This document shows, piece after piece, positions 1 through 10,650 of a stretch of 64,000 nucleotides of DNA. Where the stretch lies: NCBI GenBank assembly GCA_016508695.1, contig VNKQ01000002.1:2108001-2172000 (forward strand). Reading direction: 5' to 3'. Position 1 is the stretch's first letter, and each line of letters opens with the position of its first letter. This stretch comes from Hyphodiscus hymeniophilus (taxonomy: Eukaryota > Ascomycota > Leotiomycetes > Helotiales > Hyphodiscaceae). The translations under genes and the position numbers were made by a program. The notes beneath the pieces were generated by a model. The model worked only from the letters and a program-made list of their open reading frames with translations, was not told where the DNA came from and ran no database searches.

Positions 1-894
1 TGGCTGACTGAAATGGAACGAGTTGAAGCCTCGGTCTTCGACGGCAAGAAGCTGGCCAGAAGCCAGAAGAACGGCACGAATAGAGACGTCGCACAGGAAT
101 ACTTTGATCGAGCGGATCGTCGAGAAGGCAAGAACACGACCGTTATGGTTGATGGTTTCGCCATATCCAAGGAGTCAATGAATTGTGGCGAATGGGAGGC
201 CGTTCCTACCTTTGCGGGCAAGGATCCTCGCCTTGCAGACGTCAAGCGAGTGAAGAGAGCCGCTCCTGAGCCACAGTCTCACTGCCAAGTTTGCATGGAC
301 GGAGGTGAATTGCATTGCTGCCAACTTTGCCCTCGTGCATACCATTATGAATGTCTCGAGCCCGAGTTCAAGTCAAAGGCTAAGGGCTGGCAATTTAACT
401 GTCCCCAGCACGAGTGCAGCGATTGCTCCCAGAAGACGACCGATGCGGGTGGAATGCTCTATCGATGCCGCTGGTGTGAACGTGCATACTGCGAGGATTG
501 TCTCGACTTCGACAAAACTACGCTGATTGGCAACAACCTCGTCGAGTACGAGAACCTGGGCTATGGTGAGATGACACAAGCATTCTACATTCAGTGTCAT
601 GCTTGCACGGATCACTTCGCGGAGAAGCCAGATGAGCATCGTTTGTGCCTCAATTTGGCAGCAGAGTGGAAGGCCGAGCACGAGAAGCGTTTCGGCGAGA
701 TGGAACGAGAGATGAGTACACAAGCCGGTTCACTTACAGATGATGCCACTACTATTGAAACACCTGGTGTTAACACTCCTCGAGTCCCCTACGACGACGA
801 CATCGAGTTCCTAGGAAGTTCCACCAAGAAACGCAAGATGAATAAGGATGTAAAGAAGGGTAGTACAGTAAAGAGAAAGCGATTGGAAGTTTAG
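1..894 (+). CDS. PHD-finger chromatin protein, C-terminal part (5' end off window)
   Basis: The frame is open from base 1 (Trp-Leu-Thr-Glu precede the first Met), so this is the C-terminal end of a longer protein. A PHD-type zinc finger begins near residue 92 after that Met (CQVC, GGELHCCQLCPRAYHYEC). A second Cys-rich segment follows (CSDC, YRCRWCERAYCEDC, then CHAC). The tail is basic and nuclear-looking (TKKRKM, KRKR). PHD fingers usually read the histone H3 tail. This layout, a PHD plus an extended Cys-rich region at the end of the chain, resembles the C-terminus of fungal SNF2/ISWI-type remodelling ATPases. That link is from memory and needs the upstream ATPase domain to confirm it. No intron is seen in this part. 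Confidence 0.8.
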   Translation, partial: WLTEMERVEASVFDGKKLARSQKNGTNRDVAQEYFDRADRREGKNTTVMVDGFAISKESMNCGEWEAVPTFAGKDPRLADVKRVKRAAPEPQSHCQVCMDGGELHCCQLCPRAYHYECLEPEFKSKAKGWQFNCPQHECSDCSQKTTDAGGMLYRCRWCERAYCEDCLDFDKTTLIGNNLVEYENLGYGEMTQAFYIQCHACTDHFAEKPDEHRLCLNLAAEWKAEHEKRFGEMEREMSTQAGSLTDDATTIETPGVNTPRVPYDDDIEFLGSSTKKRKMNKDVKKGSTVKRKRLEV

Positions 895-1753
895 AGTATG
901 GTGTGAATTAGACCTGGACTGGTGTGTATGATGGTCATATGCGGCGTTGACCAGGTGGTGGCTTTGTTTTGAACTGGATATCCAGTGCGTTTACGGCGTT
1001 GGGTTTCTGGTCAGATTTGGAGAGAGGACTTCTTTCTCCGTCAACGTCGGGCGGCGGGATACCCGCTCAATGTATAGATAGTACTATTTAGATACCCTGG
1101 AATTTGTTCCCGGAAGACAAAATGATAGAGATACCTGAACTGCCGAGCTTTGTTTGTTTGAGACTTACCTGGTAAGATAAAACTCCACTCCAACCGGAGT
1201 CCTGGACTCAATGCGCTGGACGCTCATTGTTAGTAGCCTTCAGAGATATGAAGCTACTAGATTGAGTCTCGGCTGGAAATCGTTCTCAAAGCTCAAGTGC
1301 TCTGGAATTCGAACCTGCGAATATGCTCCGCAAATTAAAGATATTTTCTGTCCTAGCGCGGACACCGGCTCGAGTATTTTCTCACTTGATTTTGGCAGCG
1401 TTCCAAATATGCCATTTGCGAGCCTGCGTTGGTGTCTCATGGACAGTGTTTCGAGTGATCGAAGGGATAATCTATTGTAACTTACAAATATCCAAGGTCT
1501 GAGCGTCGATTTCTCGCGGATTTGTCCAAACGTGGACTAGCACCTCAACCTTTTACCAATCATGAGCACCCGTTCACTCGCTTAAAAAGGGAGAAGGCAA
1601 TGGGTTTCGTAGGAGAGAACATCATATAAAGAGCGAGAAAAGTCGCCTCGATTATTCGGTTATTCGATGAAAAGATTATATATCCAAGCCTCTTGAACAT
1701 CTCCTGCTCCTCGGAATTTCTCTCTCTTATTTACCCAATCACCACCTCTCGAA
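895..1753. other. Intergenic: 3' flank of PHD gene and promoter of NmrA-like gene
   Basis: I see no convincing coding frame here. The right end holds a TATA-like element and an AT-rich leader in front of the next gene. The short open frames at 1211-1480 on both strands lack coding character. Confidence 0.6.
1625..1630 (+). promoter_or_regulatory. TATA-like element
   Basis: TATAAA lies 124 nt upstream of the NmrA-like start codon, inside an AT-rich leader. Its position suits a fungal core promoter. This is inference from sequence and spacing only. Confidence 0.4.
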
Positions 1754-2677
1754 ATGCCAACCATCCTCGTAACAGGAGCGACGGGCCATCAAGGCGGGGC
1801 TCTGATCAACGCCCTCCTATCCTCCCCCTCAGCCAGCACTCTCAGGATCTTCGCCCTGACCCGCAACTCCAGCTCTCCCGCCTCAACATCTCTCGCCTCC
1901 CGCAACGTGACCCTCGTGCGAGGCGATACGGCCGTCTCCTCGGCCTCGATATTCGCCGAGGTCAACAAGCTCACCAACGGCGTCCCCCTCGACGCAGTCT
2001 TCCTAGTGACGGCCCTCACGCCGCAGAAGCCCTTCGGATCCAAGGCCCCGACGGAAGAGGAGCAGGCCCTCCCGTTCATCGACGCAGCTGCTTCCGCGGG
2101 GGTCAAGCACCTCGTGTTCACGTCCGTCGAGCGCGGCGCGAGCGCCGACACCGACCCAACAAGCGTCCCGCACTTCGCGTCCAAGTTCCGGATCGAGCAG
2201 CATCTGAAGCGGAGATGCGGCGAGACGGGAGGGAGGATGACCTGGACGATCCTTAGGCCGACGTTCTTCATGGATATGCTGACGGATGACTTCACGGGAC
2301 GCACGTTCGCGGCGCTGTGGGGTGGGCTTGGGAGGAAGCCCTTGCAGTGGATCGCGAGTAGTGATATTGGGGTTTTTGCGGCGAGGGCCGTTCTGGAGCC
2401 GGGGAAGTACGGGGGAAAGTCCATTGGGATGGCGGGGGATGAGTTGACGCTCGAGGAGGGGAGGAAGGTGTTCCGAGAGGTCTTTGGTAGGGAGATGAAT
2501 GTTGGATACGCGGTGACTGGGAAGTTGGTGAAGACGATGGTTAGTGATGTGGGTACCATGTTCGAGTGGCTTGGGAAGGAGGGTTTTAAGGCTGATGTGA
2601 AGTGGTGTAATGAACAGGGTGCTATGACTTTTAAGGAATGGTTGCTGAAGGAGAGTGCTTTCAGAGATAAGAAATGA
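1754..2677 (+). CDS. NmrA-like NAD(P)-binding protein
   Basis: A single exon encodes 307 residues. It opens directly with a Rossmann strand and the dinucleotide motif GATGHQGG (residues 8-15), followed by a short-chain-reductase-like fold typical of the NmrA family (PF05368-like). The sequence HLVFTSVERG near residue 120 matches the central strand that carries the usual active-site region of atypical SDRs. NmrA proteins sense NADP or NAD, and the founding member represses nitrogen catabolism through a GATA factor. Many paralogues have unknown roles, so the substrate cannot be named. The start is the first Met of the frame and lies just before the Rossmann motif. The 5' half is strongly C-ending at third positions and the 3' half G-ending. 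Confidence 0.9.
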   Translation: MPTILVTGATGHQGGALINALLSSPSASTLRIFALTRNSSSPASTSLASRNVTLVRGDTAVSSASIFAEVNKLTNGVPLDAVFLVTALTPQKPFGSKAPTEEEQALPFIDAAASAGVKHLVFTSVERGASADTDPTSVPHFASKFRIEQHLKRRCGETGGRMTWTILRPTFFMDMLTDDFTGRTFAALWGGLGRKPLQWIASSDIGVFAARAVLEPGKYGGKSIGMAGDELTLEEGRKVFREVFGREMNVGYAVTGKLVKTMVSDVGTMFEWLGKEGFKADVKWCNEQGAMTFKEWLLKESAFRDKK

Positions 2678-3818
2678 TTAAAGTATTGAAATATACTTGG
2701 ACTTGGGGGATGATTTCTGTAGAGCATTAGTGATAATAAAAGGAGATATATGAAGGAGCAGTGAAGCAACACAAACAGAGGACTCAACGAGTATTATAAG
2801 TTCATCTTGTAAAGCAGAAACTTACTGCAATACCGTCAACTACACATGATGACACCCTAAAAGCTTGGCTGAGATTCGGCTCGCGCATTGTATCTACCTT
2901 CAAGGGCGTAGAAAGAGAAACGAAAATACATTACTACTCACATACAAATTACCATGGAAACGTAGTGAGGGCGGTTAGCGACGCATCCAATGCCCACAAG
3001 AAGGATTTGGCCCGTCGATGAGCTCGCTGCTCCATGGTAGGTCATAAACCAAGCCCGTGGATCCTGGCTGTCTTCAGGGTGTCATTATCGCTCAACGTCT
3101 TGATCACTTTCATTCCCCACTTTTCTGCAGTCGACACATCAGACATCTACGCCATAGCGTTCTCCGCGTCCAGTTGCTTAGCATGACCGAAGCAAGTGTC
3201 TATCGTTTTCTGCCCAGCTAGTATGGCGTCAACCCGGTCCTGGAAAGAGTTGAGAGACCCTGCCTGCCGTGGTATGATGCCAGAATGGCCCATTCAAGGC
3301 AGGCCTGGAATGATGGAGATTTCCCCCCTCGTAGTTCCAAGGTCCCCCGCCAGCACTGCAAACCGAGCGTTCACGTCAATACAGTGTTTTTCTTCCCTGC
3401 TTCGTCGGACAGCCACGCTTGGCCTTGACTGTTGTCCTTTGGCCGCTCCAACTCAGATCTCGATTCTGATTTGAAATGCATGGCAATCTATACAAAACGA
3501 TGAGTCGCAACCAAGCAAGAATCAGAGCTCAATCTCCCATGGATGTCTCCGTGGGCTACCATTGAGTGTGTCGGCCATATATATATATATTCTTCATCCA
3601 CCCCTCTTCTACCTGATCACGCACCTCCTCTCCCATCACCATGGGTCTCATCGCTGCGTTCGGTAGGAAGGAGCCGGTATACGTAGACTTGTCGGTCCGG
3701 GAATGACCTTTTTAATAACGCATATCGTCCTCTTTCCGCGAGCCGAGCGATGGACGCTACGTCAATCCCCGAGAATGCTGTCGGGGTGTGTTGCGCTGTC
3801 GATATCTGATCGATGTCG
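2678..3818. other. Intergenic, no supported gene
   Basis: About 1.1 kb with only short overlapping frames. It contains a TA dinucleotide tract at 3577-3590. A minus-strand stretch near 3300-3370 reads as a plausible peptide but ends at once in stops on both sides, so I do not call it. Confidence 0.5.
3577..3590. repeat. (TA)7 microsatellite
   Basis: Seven uninterrupted TA units lie in the intergenic region. They could serve as a TATA element, but no supported gene lies directly downstream on the plus strand. Confidence 0.8.
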
Positions 3819-4306
3819 CTAGTAATACTGCAGACGGTGGCACAACTTTTCAGTCAGGATCATATAAGTATCGGGTCTCAAATGATAATGCAGACCTGAA
3901 AGCTGTTTAATCGAGGATGGGCAGTTGCAATCTTGAGGCAAACTGCGGGGTTTGATATTGCAACTCTCTTCGAGTCCGTCAATGTTGACCTCATCTGCAA
4001 ACACCGAACCTTGGTAGATATCGGGGTAGACTGGTAGTCCTTCCTCGGTGAAGTCATTGGTGGCCTCGTCGATGTCGTAGTCATGAAGACTCTAAGCTTG
4101 AGTGTGATAACCCGAAGCATAACGGCGACAGCAATTCCTTTCTCGCCGGTGGACTTGTTGAGTGATTCGTGAACTGCTTTGAAGATGTCACTCCACTCTT
4201 TCACGACGTCTCCCTGCATATCCTCGTGCTCCGTGGCTGCGTCATTCAAGTCGCTGATATAAGCACTATCCGTACTACACAGTCGATTTGTCGGATTTTT
4301 CATCAT
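3819..4306 (-). pseudogene. Possible minus-strand gene or remnant with a frame change
   Basis: From 4306 a minus frame reads from Met through an acidic, plausible segment (SDLNDAATEHEDMQGD) for about 75 residues. Around 4085-4095 the protein-like reading moves to another frame, which continues as an acidic chain (HDYDIDEATNDFTEEGLPVY) and stops at 3819. The junction sits at a CTTAG that could be a splice acceptor, but I find no good donor 45-60 nt upstream. The alternative is a one-base frameshift. I do not recognise the protein. A plus-strand frame (4169-4600) overlaps part of it and also ends in a protein-like segment, so strand assignment is uncertain. Confidence 0.25.
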
Positions 4307-4453
4307 CTACTCGGGTCACTTATATACCTCAGATTCCTAAGCCAGGCCATCATGCAGAAGCACGGACATATGTCCACGCCATTCATATTCTGCACGGAGC
4401 GCTGGTCCCCGAGCACCAGGGACCGGCGGGCGAGCGTCAGATTGCAGAGCCTT

Positions 4454-5760
4454 TTAGAGGACTATAAGGCGAACAAAATTACCCTTGAAGAGTTTGAAGT
4501 AGAGATGCGAGATCTCACTCGGAAGCAAAACCAAGCTATTGAACGGGGAGTGTTTTATCAGAGGTTGATGATATCGTTGTTGAGACGACCACGTCTTTAA
4601 CGTCCGTCTCTCACCTTCTGCCGTCGAATCTTCGATGTCGATGTCGGTGTCGAGGTCGTTGTCGATGTCGAGGTCGTTGTCGATGTCGAGGTCGTTGTCG
4701 ATGTCGAGGTCGTTGTCGATGTCGAGGTCGTTGTCGATGTCGAGGTCGTTGTCGATGTCGAGGTCGTTGTCGATGTCGTTGTCGATGTCGAGGTCGTTGT
4801 CGATGTCGAGGTCGTTGTCGATGTCGAGGTCGTTGTCGATGTCGAGGTCGTTGTCGATGTCGAGGTCGGTTTGCACATAGTGATTTCTGATCCCGTTGTC
4901 CTGTGCCAGTAAAATCGGGCTGTCGTATGGGGGTTCCATTGAGGCGCGATAATCCCTCGGCGCAGAATTCGTTAATGGCCAACAGCTTGCGTTCTGACGT
5001 CTCGCCATCTGCGGAAATCGAAATCTATACGCATCATAGCCCGACCAATCGCTATCCGATACTCCGTCCCCACTAATACATATCGAACTTGATCGGCTTC
5101 CCGGCGAAAGAGTAACCAGTGGGCCAACACTAGGAGAACAAGTAACGGGCGTGCTGAGAACAGATCGAGTACGTAAGGCATCAGCTATATAGAGTTTAGT
5201 TAAAAGCTCTCACAGAGGATAGCGTATAACGTACTGGGTATATGCTCCATTTGGCTAGCAAAGTCAACTGAGGCGAGTTCGCTGTCGACTCGGAATAACT
5301 TGCTCAGGAGATGATGGAGTCTGAATAGCTTGCTTAGGAGGTAAAGACGCCAAGTGTGTTGTTTGAGGTTCAACCACCTGAGGTGAATAGTTCAGGGAGG
5401 TGAACTGTTCGAACAGCTCTTCATCTGTTGGACGAGTCATCTCCATGTTGTGTTGCCTTACTCCTGTGGTCTCTGTATTGAAGACTATTATCAGGATTGA
5501 AAAGGGTGGAAAACTTCAACGGCCTCCGATAGTGGTTTGGGAGGAAGATGTTGTGCAGTCAACGACCCCCCGACTCTGTTGCTTCAGCGTCTTCTTTGGA
5601 GTCGATCCATGTGCCATCCGAGAATCATCAGTCGTACCAGAGCTGGCAGAATCGCAGCATTGCTTCAGCTTCGACGATAGATTTCCGCATGTCCTTGCCG
5701 CCAGAAGGCGCCTCCGTCGTGAATGATACGGAAGAGTATGTCGCTGCCGATCAAGGCCGT
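4454..5760 (-). CDS. Unknown low-complexity protein with (LDIDND)n repeats, probably frameshifted
   Basis: Reading leftward, an upstream exon frame (ending ...SSSQTTIGG) joins by a 48-nt intron at 5473-5520 to a frame with TRPTDEELFEQF. A second intron of 50 nt at 5185-5234 (GTACGT...TATATAG) joins phase-perfectly to an exon that runs through a minisatellite and stops at 4454. Between the introns the frame must shift by one base near 5285 (from ...SPEQVIP to VDSELASVDFASQ), so the gene is broken, has an unseen event, or the assembly has an indel. The repeat encodes about twelve LDIDND units flanked by Thr/Ser-rich sequence. The 5' end was not located. I recognise no domain. The protein could be a disordered acidic spacer protein. 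Confidence 0.4.
4636..4868. repeat. 18-bp minisatellite (GTCGATGTCGAGGTCGTT)n
   Basis: About twelve near-identical 18-bp units are present, with one unit shortened to 12 bp near the middle and a degenerate unit at each end. Because 18 is a multiple of three, several frames on both strands stay open through it, giving Ser/Met/Arg-, Asp/Ile- or Arg/His-rich peptides. The minus frame (LDIDND) is the one that joins to the coding flanks. Confidence 0.95.
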
Positions 5761-6713
5761 GCACTTTGAGGCTTTTGCGATCGTCGGGGTTTTGGAAGAT
5801 GGAACTGACAATGAGCCTCGTCGCGGCGGGGCTGGGGATTCGACAAGGACTTGAATCTGTTGCGACTTCTGGCGACATCGCAAGGAGGTGAGGGTAAGCT
5901 ATGTAGGACGGGCTGGTACGCTGGTTGGAGGCGGCTTGATGATCGTTCGTGAGAAGCGCAACGGCGAGAATCGATGGCGGAAGAGATCGTAGCGTTGGAC
6001 ACTTGTCTCCGGCAAGATGGCCCCAATCAACGGGGTGATGCGAAATGAGCAATTGTGCCTTGCACTTGGGAAAGGGAGGTACGGCGATCGAAGGAAGGGA
6101 AAGTAGGCAATAGATGGCGAGGAAAGCACGGAGGAAAGGGGGCGAGGGGTGATTTCATTTATTTCTCACTCATCCCTTCTAGCATCCCAAGGAACACACC
6201 CAACGGTGGTCCCAATCCGGCCATTTTTGCTTCCATGTACACCATATCCTATCTTTCAAACACACCAAACACTCTCAAACTGACCATAACAGATTTCGTG
6301 GCTTGGCCACCAATATGCGTCGCCACCCATATGCATCGCGTCCTTCCCAACGGTAAGTCCTTCCAGGCTCGCATCTCGAATGTATGCAAAAAGAACAGTA
6401 GGCTAAGAAACACGTAGGTATCAAGAAATTCCAACTCCGTAGTCAATAGATAAAGACATCGCTCGCTCTTCGTTTCTCTCGTAATGCTTTTCCCTCGTCA
6501 GATCATCTGACTGACCATAGCTGAGCATGTCTCTGCAAGGTCTAGTATGTCGGAGTGTCCGTCATGGGCACGACCCTTGTCGCTTCCAAACACTGAACAC
6601 CATTTTTTAAGACACTCCAACTCTTCCTGCATCCACAGGCCTTTCAAATCACGCCGTTACTCTAAAATTTGAGATGAGAGTGTGTATAGCGTATGCCCTT
6701 GACGCTCTCAACG
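5761..6713. other. Region without a supported gene
   Basis: Several overlapping minus frames (5883-6129) are open but show no recognisable domain or clear splice pattern. They may include the 5' exon of the repeat-bearing gene to the left. The rest looks like intergenic DNA and the 3' flank of the next minus-strand gene. Confidence 0.4.
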
Positions 6714-7918
6714 TCACGTATCCACCCCCTCAACTGACTCACCAACATTCATCGCAGCTAGCTTCGCCTCAACCCTCCTCAGTATCTCGGGATCAGGTGC
6801 CGGCTCAACCTTCACTATTGGTGCTCTTGGACACTCGGAGCATTTCTCGTGGCCGCATCGGACACACTTGGGTGGAGGTGGTGGGTCTGCCGTAGCGGCG
6901 AGACCTTCTGGTGAGTTGGGGTGAGGGATGCCAGGGAAGACTTTGGTGCATTGATGGCAGGAGTAGTTGAGAGGGAGGAGGGAGGTGGTTGAGTAGGCGT
7001 CACCAGGGTAGCCATAGGGATAACTCTTCTTCTTTGCTCTGGTGGGTGTTAGATATGGACGTCAGGGAGAGATCCCGAGGAGAGGCTGATGAGGTGATAG
7101 GAAGTACTTACGGATCCCTTGGACAATCCGTGCAACGAATATGTTCACAATTCGAACATATCTTAGCTCCAGCTAGGAATAACGACGAACACTCGTGACA
7201 TGTTCTTCTAATCCTCTGCATCGGCTTCTTCCTGACAAGGGGCTGCCCACCAGTCCTACTCGGTATCGTTAAAACGTACTTCTCTCCCATACCCCAATAG
7301 GTATCCGGCTCAATGTGACCTTCTATCATCGTCTTCGCTGCTTCATTCTCCTTGCCCGTGCCTCCCGCCGTCTTAGCCTTCTTAGCAGGATAGCGAGGAC
7401 ACTGCGAGCAGCGTGGATGTTCACATGAAGCACATATCTTGTTCCCTCCGAATGTGGTTTGACATTTGTGGCACGTTCGATGGATGCGCATGCGGATTGG
7501 CTTCTCGATACGTAAAGCTTCTCTGTCGGGCCTGGAAGGAAACTCGTAGGCGTCCATCTTGGGTAGTTTGAAGCGTTGACCTAGTCTGTCTGCTCGCTCG
7601 GCGTCAATTTGCGACCGCATCATCCTCACGGGTTGTGGCCCATCGGGTGCAGTATTGGGCTCGGTTGGCTCGACTCCTGGGACGGGGTCTGGATGTTTGC
7701 TTGTACTGGAAGGGGATCAGTGAAGTCAATAGAGGGAACCAAGATGCATACCTTGGTCCAGCAGTAGATGGTGTAGCTGTCGCCACAGGACTCTTTCCTG
7801 ACACCGACAATCGTTTCGAGCCATTACTTCGCCTCAACACCGTCTTCATCCTCGATAACAGTCTACCGACTCCACTCTTCTCCCTCTCCTCCGAAGCTGT
7901 GTTCGCCGGGGCACTCAT
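6714..7918 (-). CDS. Protein with three Cys-rich CPR zinc-binding modules
   Basis: Three exons, 7918-7752, 7705-7112 and 7038-6714, are separated by introns of 46 and 73 nt with GTATGC/GTAAGT donors and CAG acceptors. They join to 361 residues. Three related modules follow each other: C134xxC...C147xxCxHxxCxxCPR, C225xxC...C239xxCxHxxCxxCPR, and C281xxC...CVRCGHEKCSECPR near 309-322. In each, a CHxC pair is followed by a CxxC-x-H-xx-C-xx-CPR block, which looks like a structural zinc site. The N-terminus is basic with an SRMKTVLRRS segment, and the module linkers are Pro-rich in the third. The family appears to be a fungal hypothetical protein of unknown function. A role in nucleic-acid or protein binding is only inference. 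The Met at 7918 is the first in-frame start of exon 1. Confidence 0.8.
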
Positions 7919-8700
7919 CTATGCGATTGTCGAATTGATTAAAGAATGTCGTTGAGGACAAAATTATCCTTCGATTCAATTCCCGAGTATTATCGCGCCA
8001 TGAACTGCTACCCGTTTCGCACACCACAAGCTCTTACAAGTCTGATAACTTTTCCTCTCCAACTGCGAGTCCTTCAAGGTCCTCCCTGTTGTTCAGGATG
8101 GCGAAATTATGCTTTGTCGAGGTCGCCGAGGTATGTGTAACATGGCAGACAAATGACTCGAACAATACAACCAATGCTAACGGCCGTCTCTTGTGCAACG
8201 ACTGCTGAATAGTTGCTGCGTGAGGGTCGAGTAAATAAAAAAGGGTTGTTGAGTCAAGGATATCAGGGGACGTTAAAGCGTGGCCATTTAGCTGGGGGCG
8301 GATCCTCAATTCCTATGGTCTGGGTCCTGGGACGGGGAGGTGTTCGTGGCTCGGACGATTGGATGATCGCTAGCGAATGAAGATCGATCTTGGAAGGTGA
8401 AACCAAATTCTGGCGTGGAGAACACGCTACCAAAGGACCAAGCTAGGGAGGGAGGAGGACTGACGAGAGAAGAGAAGGTCCGGAGCGCACCGACCAGGGC
8501 TGATGTGTCGGTACTAGGTAGGTATTATGCATGTACTGTTTCAATGAGGGCAGAGGAGTTGAGGGATGACAACGAAGCTGTGCTGGGACGGATATAGGAA
8601 GAATGTATGTATGTGAGGGAGAAGACGGAGTTATTGATTGGAAGGATGTACGAAGTGACTGAGTGAGTGAGTGGTTGAGTCGAGTGATTGAGGGATAGAT

Positions 8701-8730
8701 GGAGTGGAGTGGAGTGGAGTGGAGTGGAGT
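8701..8730. repeat. (GGAGT)6 repeat
   Basis: Six perfect pentamers lie on the plus strand in the gene-poor block. The GGAGT stretch continues with a degenerate unit on each side. Confidence 0.9.
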
Positions 8731-9571
8731 GGGAGTATTGGGCAGCGGGCGGTATCCCTAGTGCAGTGTCAGTGCTAAGGTAGAGCCAGAGTAGCCAGAA
8801 GTAGCTGGAGTAGCCAGACTCAGCCAGTACGTGCGAGGGTGTTACTGTACCATGGAATTTGGAGCCGAAGAGGAACTTGATCCCGATGCATGCGCGACGA
8901 GGATAAGGACGACTTGGGTGGTAACTTCCGGCGCAGAGGAGGGAGCGGAGGGGAACACGGGCGCAATCCAAACTGGATGCAACTGGCCGTGATATTGATG
9001 CAGAGAGAGGAAGATGCAGAGGAGGAGAAGTTGGGTTGGCTGGTTGGGTTGTGCTGCGCGGAATCATGGGACTATGCCTTGTTGTTGGCGTTGAATGCGG
9101 GAGTTCGGTGGAGATGGATGCGTTGAGAAGAGGGATGTGAGGAGCGAAGAAGAACCAGCATGCAAAGACGTACCGTATGTACAGTAGCAATGAGGAAGTC
9201 CTGGCTTAGGTTTATGCGGTACAGCTGTGTACCTTCGTGCAGTACAATGCAATATACATCAACATATACATAACACACATATGTATGTCATTATTCTGTA
9301 GCTCCGCGCGCGAGAATGTTCTCTCCGATCAATGTTAAACCTAGGTTCAACCCATTGTGTAGTTGTTTACTCTGTAACCTGTACTGTCTCGTCTCGACTC
9401 TCAACCCATTGCATAGCAGCCTACCATATCATATCGTATCGTGTCATGTCATGTCATATCGGGTATGTACTTACACGTACCGTATCCATGGCAGTGCTCC
9501 GTATCATCATCCGTCTGGCGTCTGGACGGGTACTCCAGATATCCTGCCATATCATACCCCTTCCAGTTTAG

Positions 9572-9612
9572 CCCTCTTCTTTACTTCTTCTTCTTCTTCT
9601 TCTCCTCCTCCC
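9572..9612. repeat. Pyrimidine tract with (TTC)n
   Basis: A run of TTC/CTT/CTC units sits inside a longer pyrimidine-rich stretch. Such tracts are common near fungal transcription start sites, but no downstream gene is seen on the plus strand. Confidence 0.7.
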
Positions 9613-9726
9613 TCTTCTTCTCCTTTCCCTTCCAGCCGCCGCCTGTCTGCCAGGTCCATGCCTCCCTACCTACCCTACCAATACCTCCTTACGGTACCTC
9701 CGTACCTACGTTACCTACTCCGTTCC

Positions 9727-9745
9727 CAGTGTCATGATGACACTG
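9727..9745. promoter_or_regulatory. Perfect palindrome, 9-nt arms
   Basis: CAGTGTCAT and its exact reverse complement ATGACACTG are separated by one base. It contains a TGACA half-site on each arm, the shape expected for a dimeric transcription factor. Function is inferred only. Confidence 0.5.
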
Positions 9746-10163
9746 TCATCCCATCACTGGCTCTCCAGTCTCCCGCCGCACCACTCGCTCCAATGATCAA
9801 TCCCACTTCACCCGCCTACTCGGTGCTCAGGGCTAACCATTGTCCCGGTGGAATATCCTGGCGGAGATGGGGATGAGCTCTGATTGGGGAGTCGTGTATG
9901 GGCCCTGCATACCTTGGGAGGATATTTACACGGATATTACGCCGACGAGCTCTGATCACGGGCCCTAAAGGTTCGTTCCCTTCTCGAAGGAGAACAGGAG
10001 GCTTTGGCGCTTCCATTTTGACGTTGCTGGATGTCCTCACACCTCAGGCAGGGAGGCGAGTTACCAGATCGGACTCATGGTCATCCTCCCCCTGGATGGA
10101 CAGTCGGCAGTCAATGCCGTTTACAGTACACAACCATATGAAGTCAGTCGGTCAGTTGGTCAA

Positions 10164-10195
10164 TCAGTCAGTCAGTCAGTCAGTCAGTCAGTCAG
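10164..10195. repeat. (CAGT)8 repeat
   Basis: About eight uninterrupted CAGT tetramers, preceded by degenerate copies from 10143. Confidence 0.9.
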
Positions 10196-10423
10196 CCCTC
10201 TATCGTTCTGATCATTGTGCATCTCCAGCTGCACAGCTCCAAGTCTTTCATCTACCACGGCAGGACAGCGGCAGTATCCCCCAGATGCACCACGCCAGGT
10301 GGGACAACTCTCACCTTGCAGGAAGCGGTATCACTCTGCATACGGAGGACAGTAGTCCAGGACTCGTACGTTTCCATGGGCCGGAATCAATAGACCACCG
10401 CCCCCTCATCTCTCTCTGTATTC

Positions 10424-10446
10424 GTACAGTACGAGTCGTACTGTAC
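10424..10446. promoter_or_regulatory. Perfect palindrome, 11-nt arms
   Basis: GTACAGTACGA and its exact reverse complement flank a single G, giving a 23-nt dyad. Each arm itself contains GTAC and CAGTAC motifs that recur through the surrounding kilobases. It could be a protein-binding dyad or a hairpin in a transcript. Confidence 0.5.
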
Positions 10447-10650
10447 TGCCGCCGTACCGGAAACACATCCCTGGGATTCTGCATCGCTTTGACCCAACCG
10501 CCACCACGAACGAGCAGATCAAATACTCGTGGAGTCGTGGGTGTATATCCGTGGACCGTGGTACAGTATCATGATTCATGGCATGACTCTCTCACTACTC
10601 AGGAGTCAGGACTCTCCTCATCTCCCGAGACCATCTCGATCTTCCGTGGC

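Noticed and set aside
1789..2787. Minus-strand 332-codon frame
   Set aside because: It is the antisense shadow of the NmrA-like gene, open because of its codon bias.
3196..3474. Plus-strand 92-codon frame and a minus-strand peptide near 3300-3370
   Set aside because: Both are short, flanked by stops, and match no family I know. They could be relics but cannot be supported.
4635..4880. Plus-strand Ser/Met/Arg repeat protein through the minisatellite
   Set aside because: It is one of several frames kept open by an 18-bp repeat. Only the minus LDIDND frame continues into flanking sequence with coding character and phase-matching introns.
9316..9876. Plus-strand 186-codon frame
   Set aside because: It is made of pyrimidine-rich low-complexity DNA (Ser/Pro/Leu/Tyr), with neighbouring frames equally open and no domain or codon bias.
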